Source: Methylophilus sp. (GTDB taxonomy: Bacteria > Pseudomonadota > Gammaproteobacteria > Burkholderiales > Methylophilaceae). From it: a stretch of DNA of 12,972 nucleotides. Under the pieces are notes generated by a model, which was given only the letters and a program-made list of their open reading frames with translations, searched no databases and had not been told where the DNA came from. The position numbers and the translations under genes are program-made. The stretch lies in NCBI GenBank assembly GCA_027489475.1, contig JAIXZQ010000093.1, forward strand, positions 1 to 12,972, given 5' to 3'. This document shows positions 8,278-12,972 of the stretch, one piece after another; the first letter of the stretch is position 1; every line of letters begins with the position of its first letter.

Positions 8278-8694
8278 ATGCATGTTCTTTCGTTTTTTTT
8301 GCGCACCTGTGCAGTCGGGCAGAGGACGCGTCTTGGTCTCATCTTGCTGATGGTGAGTATTGGTATCAGTCAATCGAGTCTGGCGCTCAGTGAACCTGCT
8401 GGCCTGGTGCTTGAAGACAGCGCCATCAAGACTTTGGCGGCCTCCTGCGCGGCCTGTCATGGCCCACATGGCAATAGTGTGGGCAGCACGCCTACGCTGG
8501 CAGGCCTTAATAGCAGCTTGTTTATTCAGCGCATGCAAGGTTTTAAAGATGGCAGCGTGCCAGCCACCGTGATGCATCGCCATGCCAAGGGATTACGGGA
8601 GGATGAAATTGCTGCGCTGGCGCAGTATTTTGCTCAGCAGCCGCGCATCACGCCCCCTGCCCTACCCAAACAACCATTTAAAGGGGGCCAATAA
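8278..8694 (+). CDS. fccA: Mono-haem cytochrome c, sulfide dehydrogenase cytochrome subunit (FccA-like)
   Basis: A 138-residue exported class I cytochrome c. A long basic-hydrophobic signal (residues 1-38, cleavage probably near LALS) precedes a single haem site, CAACH (57-61), with the proximal His61. Met99 in PATVMHRHAKGL is the likely distal ligand, since FccA proteins carry a TVM-x-R-x-AKG stretch at this place. REDEIAALAQYF (107-118) is the usual C-terminal helix. It should take electrons from the FAD subunit encoded next to it and pass them to the respiratory chain in the periplasm. Diheme FccA is known from Allochromatium; this one has only one CxxCH, as in shorter one-haem types. The start at 8278 has a GGGGG-rich Shine-Dalgarno (8266-8270) at 7 bases; an internal ATG at 8350 would cut the signal peptide. 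Its stop overlaps the next start as TAATG. Confidence 0.85.
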   Translation: MHVLSFFLRTCAVGQRTRLGLILLMVSIGISQSSLALSEPAGLVLEDSAIKTLAASCAACHGPHGNSVGSTPTLAGLNSSLFIQRMQGFKDGSVPATVMHRHAKGLREDEIAALAQYFAQQPRITPPALPKQPFKGGQ

Positions 8695-10016
8695 TGTATC
8701 CAGATTCCACCTCCGGGCCAGCACAGTCCTTTAGTACGGCGTCAGACAGGCACCCACAAGCGCCCCGCAGAGATTTTATAAAATCTGTTATTTATGGCGG
8801 CCTGGCTTTTTATGGACTGCCCGCATTTGCGCGCGCCAGCAAGCCGCCATTAGGGCATGTGGTGGTGGTGGGCGCAGGCTTTGCCGGCCTCACCGCCGCC
8901 AAATATCTGCGTGACTGGAGTCTGGGCAACCTGAAAGTCACGGTCATTGAACCCAATCCACAGTTTATCTCTTGTCCGCAGAGCAATTTGGTATTGGGTG
9001 GCAGTAAAACCCTAGATGACTTAAGTTTTGGGTATGACAGCGCACGCCGCCATCATGGTATCCAATGGGTACAAGATACGGTGAGCCGCGTTGAGCCCAG
9101 CAGTAAACAAGTGGTGATGGGTCGCGGCAGCATTGGTTACGATAGATTGGTGCTGGCACCGGGCGTTGATTTTAATTATGCATTGCTACCAGGCATGCCC
9201 GGTCCGCTACCCGCGCTACCGCACGCATGGAAGGCCGGCAAACAAACCTTGTTGCTGCGCCAGCAACTCGAAAGCATGCCAGATGGCGGGGTGTTCGTCA
9301 TGACGGTGCCCCCCGCACCTTACCGTTGCCCGCCCGGCCCGTATGAGCGAGCTTGTCAGGTGGCGCATTACTTTAAGCAACATAAGCCGCGCAGCAAGGT
9401 GATTATTCTGGATGCCAATGCCGACATCGTCTCTAAAAAAGGCCTGTTTTTACAAAGCTTTCAGGGCGCTTATGCGGGCATGATTGAATACCACAACAAC
9501 AGCAGCCTGTTACAGGTTGACCCCGGCAGCCTGACGGTCAAAACCGATTTTGAGTCTATCAAAGCCGATGTGTTGAATATTATTCCGCCGCAACTGGCAG
9601 GCAGCATCGCACAGCAAGCGGGGTTGGCCAATGTGGATAAACGTTGGTGCGAAGTGGACTTTGTGAGCTATGCGTCCAGCGCGCAACCCGAGATTCATGT
9701 CATCGGCGACAGTATTTCAGCCGGCTTGCCTAAGTCTGCGCATATGGCCACCTCACAAGCTAAAATTGCCGCCGCGGCCATCATAGACTTGCAAGCCGGC
9801 CAAGCGCCGAATCCGCAGCCGGTGTTCGCCAATACCTGCTATAGTTTCGTCGACGATCAGCAAGCCGTGCATGTGGCCAATGTCTACCGGTATGACCCCG
9901 CTAAAAAATCCATGGTATCCGCCGAAGGCGGTGGCGTTTCTAGCAAGGCCAGCGCACAAGAAGGAGCATACGCCCATGCCTGGGCACAAAACATATGGGC
10001 AGATACACTGACATAA
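8694..10016 (+). CDS. fccB: Flavocytochrome c sulfide dehydrogenase FAD subunit (FccB-like), Tat-exported
   Basis: A 440-residue flavoprotein of the disulfide reductase/SQR superfamily. A twin-arginine signal RRDFIKS (25-31) with hydrophobic stretch to about 46 means it is folded with FAD before export. The FAD dinucleotide fold starts at HVVVVGAGFAGLTAAKYL (55-72). Cys94 in SCPQSNLVLGG matches the residue that anchors FAD covalently in Allochromatium FccB (mature Cys42). Cys212 in RCPPGPYERA and Cys382 in NTCYSFVDD match its redox-active pair (Cys161 and Cys337); assignment is by motif. HVIGDSISAGLPKSAHMATSQAK (335-357) is the second FAD-contact region, and the C-terminal FCSD flavin-binding domain follows. 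The family oxidises sulfide to sulfur or polysulfide and passes electrons to the cytochrome subunit. It overlaps fccA by one base, preceded by AAGGGGG (8680-8687 region). A related thiol as substrate cannot be excluded. Confidence 0.9.
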   Translation: MYPDSTSGPAQSFSTASDRHPQAPRRDFIKSVIYGGLAFYGLPAFARASKPPLGHVVVVGAGFAGLTAAKYLRDWSLGNLKVTVIEPNPQFISCPQSNLVLGGSKTLDDLSFGYDSARRHHGIQWVQDTVSRVEPSSKQVVMGRGSIGYDRLVLAPGVDFNYALLPGMPGPLPALPHAWKAGKQTLLLRQQLESMPDGGVFVMTVPPAPYRCPPGPYERACQVAHYFKQHKPRSKVIILDANADIVSKKGLFLQSFQGAYAGMIEYHNNSSLLQVDPGSLTVKTDFESIKADVLNIIPPQLAGSIAQQAGLANVDKRWCEVDFVSYASSAQPEIHVIGDSISAGLPKSAHMATSQAKIAAAAIIDLQAGQAPNPQPVFANTCYSFVDDQQAVHVANVYRYDPAKKSMVSAEGGGVSSKASAQEGAYAHAWAQNIWADTLT

Positions 10017-11227
10017 TGCAATCTCGGACTGGGCTGACGCTATCGCGTCAAGTCTGGCGCTTTGTGGTATTGGCACTGCTCGCGGTGGGCATGGTCACTG
10101 GCTTGCATGTGGCGACCGCAGAATCATTGAATGTCGATACCGCGCTGGCACGTTTGCAATTGCCCAGTGGCTTGGTGATTGAGCGTTTTGCCGATGTCAG
10201 TGCCTATGGCGCGCCACGCATGCTGGCCAAAGATGCACAGGGGCGGTTGCTGGTCAGTCTGACCAACAGCGGTCGTATTTTGAGGCTAACCGCCTCTGGT
10301 GAAGCTGAAGTCATCGCCCAAGGGCTAAATGCCCCGCATGGCCTCGCCTTGTTGGGTGAGGATTTGTTGGTGGCTGAGCAAACGGGCGTCGTCAAACTGC
10401 CTAAACAAGGAGAAGGCTGGGGTGCGCCACAGCCGTTTATCCGCAATTTACCCAGCGGCGGTCATAGCTTAAAAACGGTCAAGGTGTCGCCAGATGGCTA
10501 CATTTTTGTCAATGTCGGCTCAAGCTGTAATGTGTGTATCGAAGAACACCCCTTGCGAGCGAGTCTGTTGCGCTTTAGCGCTGATGGTCGTCCCGCAGGC
10601 GCTTTGGTTACTTTGGGTCGTCATGCGCAAACGCCGCTTTGGGCTAACGGACTGCGCAACAGCCAAGGCTTGGCTTGGCATCCAGTTACAGCCGCACTCT
10701 ATGCCACCAATAACGGCTCAGATAATCGCAGTGCAACAAAAAATGGCGAGGTGAATGATGACTTACCGCCAGAACATATAAACCTGATTGAAGGTGGCAA
10801 ACACTATGGCTGGCCTTATTGCTGGGGCGACCCCACACAGCCTGGTCAATGGTATCAAGACCCCAATGTGTCTGCCGAAACCGGGATCTGTTCTCACTCA
10901 CAAGCGCCCGCCGCCTTGTTGCCCGCGCACAGTACGCCGCTGGGGCTGACGTTTTTACAGGACAGCCAATTCCCGCCTGCGCTGCAGCCAGACCTGATTG
11001 TTGCACTGCACGGCTCTTGGAATCGTGCGCAACCCAGCGGCTATGCCTTATATCGCGTCGTGTTCAGGAACCATCAGCCTGCAGAAGTCGTCCCATTTAT
11101 TACCGGCTGGTTACAACAAGGACGCCCTTGGGGCCGCCCGGTGGATGTCATGGTAGGGGCAGACGGTTGGCTTTATGTCACCGATGATTTGACTGGCTGG
11201 ATTTACCGCATCCGCACAGCGGCATAA
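10016..11227 (+). CDS. PQQ-type sorbosone/aldose sugar dehydrogenase-like beta-propeller, exported
   Basis: A 403-residue exported protein of the soluble glucose/sorbosone dehydrogenase family (COG2133-like). The signal peptide (hydrophobic 17-30) is probably cut after ATA (33-35). The six-bladed propeller shows LPSGGHSLKTVKVSPDG (145-161) with His150 at the position of the family's catalytic base, GSSCNVCIEEHPLRASLLRF (168-187) typical of sorbosone dehydrogenase-like members (Cys171, Cys174), NGLRNSQGLAWHP (211-223, Arg214 and Asn215), GKHYGWPYCWGD (261-272), ALHGSWNRAQPSGY (330-343) and WGRPVDV (372-378, Arg374) followed by YVTDD. The family typically binds PQQ and Ca and oxidises sugars or aldehydes in the periplasm; PQQ use here is inferred. 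I prefer the ATG at 10016, which forms TAATG with the fccB stop, over the ATG at 9995 inside fccB. Neither has a ribosome binding site close by, so translation probably depends on ribosomes finishing fccB. Confidence 0.85.
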   Translation: MQSRTGLTLSRQVWRFVVLALLAVGMVTGLHVATAESLNVDTALARLQLPSGLVIERFADVSAYGAPRMLAKDAQGRLLVSLTNSGRILRLTASGEAEVIAQGLNAPHGLALLGEDLLVAEQTGVVKLPKQGEGWGAPQPFIRNLPSGGHSLKTVKVSPDGYIFVNVGSSCNVCIEEHPLRASLLRFSADGRPAGALVTLGRHAQTPLWANGLRNSQGLAWHPVTAALYATNNGSDNRSATKNGEVNDDLPPEHINLIEGGKHYGWPYCWGDPTQPGQWYQDPNVSAETGICSHSQAPAALLPAHSTPLGLTFLQDSQFPPALQPDLIVALHGSWNRAQPSGYALYRVVFRNHQPAEVVPFITGWLQQGRPWGRPVDVMVGADGWLYVTDDLTGWIYRIRTAA

Positions 11228-11257
11228 TAGAATGCATGGACGGCGGCAATGATTTTT

Positions 11258-11264
11258 AAAGGAG
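11258..11264 (+). promoter_or_regulatory. Ribosome binding site of the unknown exported gene
   Basis: AAAGGAG is an excellent Shine-Dalgarno, 5 bases before the ATG at 11270. Other in-frame ATG codons at 11249 and 11267 are upstream of it or too close, so 11270 is preferred. Confidence 0.8.
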
Positions 11265-11269
11265 TAATG

Positions 11270-11881
11270 ATGAAAAAACGATGGTTAAACATTGGCTTGC
11301 GCAGTGTGGGTATCGCTTGTCTGGCACTGACAGGCTTGAGTATGCAAGCGCAGGCACAAACTGGCAGCGAAGCAGCGCTGGTGATTCAAGTGCCGCAATC
11401 CTTTTACCAGCATCCGGTCAGGTTGTTGCATCCCTATATCAACTACTGGCATCCACGTGGCGAGACTGCGGCGCAAGTTGGCGTCAACAGCTTTCAGGCG
11501 AAAAACTACGCGACGTCTAGCTGCGAAGCCGATGCCAAAGGGCAAGCGCTGGTGGTGATAGAGCCAAATCTATTTTACAACCCGCAAACCGGCGTTTTTT
11601 ACAGCCAAATCATCGCCAAAGTCTATGACAAACCAGGCGCCGAAAGCGCACTGGCCAACCCATTGTTGACGGTTAAAGGCGAAGGCCAAGCCCGCGGCTG
11701 GCTCACCTATAACATTGAAGGCTTTGCACAGCAGTCATACCAACAGGCGTTTGATCAAGTCATCGCGCGCATCCAACAGGATGCTGGGTTTCAGCGCTCA
11801 ATGCGTCAAGGCGCAATGCAAACCTATTCTGCCTTGTGCCAAAGTATCAATACCCTTAGTCAACCCAAGGCAATGTTTTAG
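11270..11881 (+). CDS. Exported protein of unknown function within the fcc cluster
   Basis: A 203-residue protein that I do not recognise. It has a classic Sec signal peptide (MKKRW start, hydrophobic 14-25, cleavage likely after AQAQ near residue 30) and no lipobox. The mature part begins with a strand (ALVIQVPQSFY, 36-46), a Tyr/His/Trp-rich segment (LHPYINYWHPRGE, 53-65), and strands ALVVIEPNLFYNPQTGVFYSQIIAKVYD (93-120) that look like a beta hairpin. A long amphipathic helix then follows (about 142-185, containing QQAFDQVIARIQQD at 158-171). Two cysteines, Cys85 and Cys180, could form a disulfide. The strand-then-helix pattern loosely resembles small outer-membrane-associated lipoproteins of the YajG or LpoB kind, but this is a weak impression. 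It lies 42 bases after the propeller dehydrogenase and 8 bases before the next gene, so it belongs to the same operon and may be an accessory or anchoring partner of the periplasmic enzymes. Confidence 0.75.
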   Translation: MKKRWLNIGLRSVGIACLALTGLSMQAQAQTGSEAALVIQVPQSFYQHPVRLLHPYINYWHPRGETAAQVGVNSFQAKNYATSSCEADAKGQALVVIEPNLFYNPQTGVFYSQIIAKVYDKPGAESALANPLLTVKGEGQARGWLTYNIEGFAQQSYQQAFDQVIARIQQDAGFQRSMRQGAMQTYSALCQSINTLSQPKAMF

Positions 11882-11889
11882 GAGCCCGT

Positions 11890-12771
11890 ATGCGTGCATT
11901 CCCCCGTCTGGCCATCTGGCCAACAACCGTATTAATCAGCTCGTTATGGGTTGCAACAGCGCAGGCCGCGTCACAAGTGCCACAGCCAGTGGCCAATTTA
12001 TTGACCCCAGAATCTGTGGTGCAAGCAGCTGATGGCAAAATCTATGTGTCAGAAATCAATGGCTTTGGTCAAGACGGTGATGGACAAATTCGGGTCATAG
12101 ACCATGGCAATGAATCGGTGTTATTGCGTGGTCTGGATGACCCGAAAGGACTGGCCCTCATCGGTCAAACCTTATACATCGCCGACAAAACACGTGTACT
12201 CAAAGTGGATTTAACCGCCTCCCCCGCCAAAGCAGAAGTTTTTGTTGCGGCAACAGCATTCACCCATCCGCCACAATTTTTAAACGACCTGTGTGCCGAT
12301 GCCAATGGCAATTTGTATATCAGCGACAGTGGTGACATTCTGGGCAGCGGTAAAGGCGGAGCCGTCTATAAAGTCACCCCACAGCATCAACTGACCTTAC
12401 TGGCCGATGGCGCCATGGATGGCCGTGTATTGGCCCCCAATGGCTTGTTGGCCGATGCCACGGGCGAACATTTGCTGATGGTGGACTTCACCTCGGGCGT
12501 CTTGTACTCACTGGACATCGCAGGAAAAACGCTAACAGAAATTGCCAGCGGCTTTGGCGGCGGCGATGGCATCGTCAGACAAGCCAACGGCACTGTGTAT
12601 GTGAGTGACTGGAAAAACGGCAAGGTCTTTCGCGTCGATCGTGGGGGCAAGGTCAGCCTAGTCAAAGAAGGGTATCAATCGGCCGCCGATATCGCACTGA
12701 CTCAGGACGACCATCATTTGCTAGTGCCTGACATGAAAGCGGGCAAACTGGATGTGATTCCGCTGTATTAA
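11890..12771 (+). CDS. Exported SMP-30/gluconolactonase-like beta-propeller
   Basis: A 293-residue exported six-bladed propeller. The signal peptide (1-27) probably ends after AQA. Repeated blade strands of the type GKIYVSE (49-55), TLYIAD (94-99), GNLYISDSGD (140-149), HLLMVDFTSG (194-203) and GTVYVSDWKNGKVFRVD (234-250) are evident. The four metal ligands of the SMP-30/lactonase fold appear to be conserved: Glu41 in PES, Asn132 in LNDLCAD, Asn184 in APNGLLAD and Asp226 in GGDGIV. It is therefore probably a divalent-metal hydrolase of lactones or a related ester, though members of this superfamily also include scaffold or binding proteins. An AGGAG ribosome binding site (11880-11884) lies 5 bases before the ATG and overlaps the previous stop. 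Following a PQQ-type sugar dehydrogenase-like gene, it could open a lactone product of that enzyme; the link is inferred from proximity. Confidence 0.8.
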   Translation: MRAFPRLAIWPTTVLISSLWVATAQAASQVPQPVANLLTPESVVQAADGKIYVSEINGFGQDGDGQIRVIDHGNESVLLRGLDDPKGLALIGQTLYIADKTRVLKVDLTASPAKAEVFVAATAFTHPPQFLNDLCADANGNLYISDSGDILGSGKGGAVYKVTPQHQLTLLADGAMDGRVLAPNGLLADATGEHLLMVDFTSGVLYSLDIAGKTLTEIASGFGGGDGIVRQANGTVYVSDWKNGKVFRVDRGGKVSLVKEGYQSAADIALTQDDHHLLVPDMKAGKLDVIPLY

Positions 12772-12792
12772 GTGCGCTTGGTATTCTTGTAT

Positions 12793-12825
12793 AGACAACG
12801 GCGCGCAAGCGCCGTTGTCTGTTTT
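12793..12825 (+). terminator. Strong Rho-independent terminator ending the fcc cluster
   Basis: AGACAACGGCGC (12793-12804) and GCGCCGTTGTCT (12809-12820) form a perfect 12-bp stem closed by a GCAA tetraloop and followed by GTTTT. It starts 22 bases after the last gene's stop, so it should end the whole five-gene transcript. Confidence 0.92.
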
Positions 12826-12911
12826 AAGCTAAGCGCATCCCGATAACTGCAGCGGTGATGCCTGTCCGGGCTAGGCCGCAATCTATGAATGCATGGCCAC
12901 GGCGGCAGACA

Positions 12912-12938
12912 AAAAAAACCACGCTTGCGCGTGGTTTA
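12912..12938 (-). terminator. Terminator for a minus-strand gene beyond the right edge
   Basis: On the minus strand AAACCACGC pairs with GCGTGGTTT around a GCAA loop and is followed by five more T (bases 12930-12938 pair with 12917-12925; A run 12912-12919 on the plus strand). On the plus strand no T-rich tail follows beyond TTT, so the minus direction fits better. It predicts a convergent gene ending just right of 12938, perhaps at the minus-strand TGA at 12969-12971; too little of it is in the window to annotate. Confidence 0.75.
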
Positions 12939-12972
12939 GAGTGAGAGGATACACAACGCTGCGGCGTATCAG

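Noticed and set aside
8233..8583. A 116-codon minus-strand open frame across the fccA start
   Set aside because: It overlaps the haem-binding coding region antisense and its product has no recognisable features.
9995..10015. ATG at 9995 as start of the propeller dehydrogenase
   Set aside because: It overlaps fccB by 22 bases, lacks a ribosome binding site, and adds polar residues ahead of the signal peptide; the TAATG start at 10016 fits better.
10686..11006. A 106-codon minus-strand open frame within the propeller dehydrogenase
   Set aside because: It is antisense to conserved propeller motifs with no supporting signals.

Overview
This window looks like an ordinary chromosomal stretch of a Gram-negative betaproteobacterium. 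The likeliest home is a methylotroph-type lineage such as Methylophilaceae. That rests on overall protein character, intermediate base composition, the neighbouring bolA and exported parvulin genes, and many exported proteins; it is inference, since no taxonomic marker such as rRNA lies in the window. All recognised genes are on the + strand. I see no tRNA, rRNA, insertion sequence, integrase or CRISPR array.

Layout. (1) Bases 5-1157 hold a BolA-family gene and an exported PpiC-type peptidyl-prolyl isomerase, closed by a clear terminator near 1181-1212. (2) Bases about 1314-3414 hold a ferrous iron uptake operon. A candidate promoter, a 14-base tandem repeat and a Fur-box-like palindrome precede feoA, whose stop overlaps the start of a compact feoB. 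(3) Bases 3501-7412 hold purL, the full-length large FGAM synthase of purine synthesis. (4) Bases 7485-7970 hold a small exported ankyrin-repeat protein followed by a strong terminator. (5) After a 307-base non-coding gap, bases 8278-12771 hold five tightly packed genes, all predicted to be exported. They are a mono-heme cytochrome c and a Tat-exported FAD subunit (together a flavocytochrome c sulfide dehydrogenase, FccAB type), a sorbosone/aldose dehydrogenase-like PQQ beta-propeller, an exported protein I do not recognise, and an SMP-30/gluconolactonase-like propeller. A perfect 12-bp hairpin terminator ends this set. A second terminator facing the opposite way suggests a minus-strand gene converging from the right edge.

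The most interesting region is the five-gene exported cluster. FccA/FccB are coupled by a TAATG overlap and FccB/propeller dehydrogenase by another, which argues for one operon. The FAD-anchoring cysteine and both redox cysteines expected for FccB are present, as are the haem site of FccA, key polar positions of the PQQ-propeller family and the four expected metal ligands of the SMP-30 fold. One plausible reading is a periplasmic oxidation module in which a PQQ enzyme makes a lactone, the SMP-30 protein opens it, and the flavocytochrome and its haem handle electrons or reduced sulfur. The substrate cannot be told from sequence, and I have not seen this combination described; whether it is new needs a genome-neighbourhood search.
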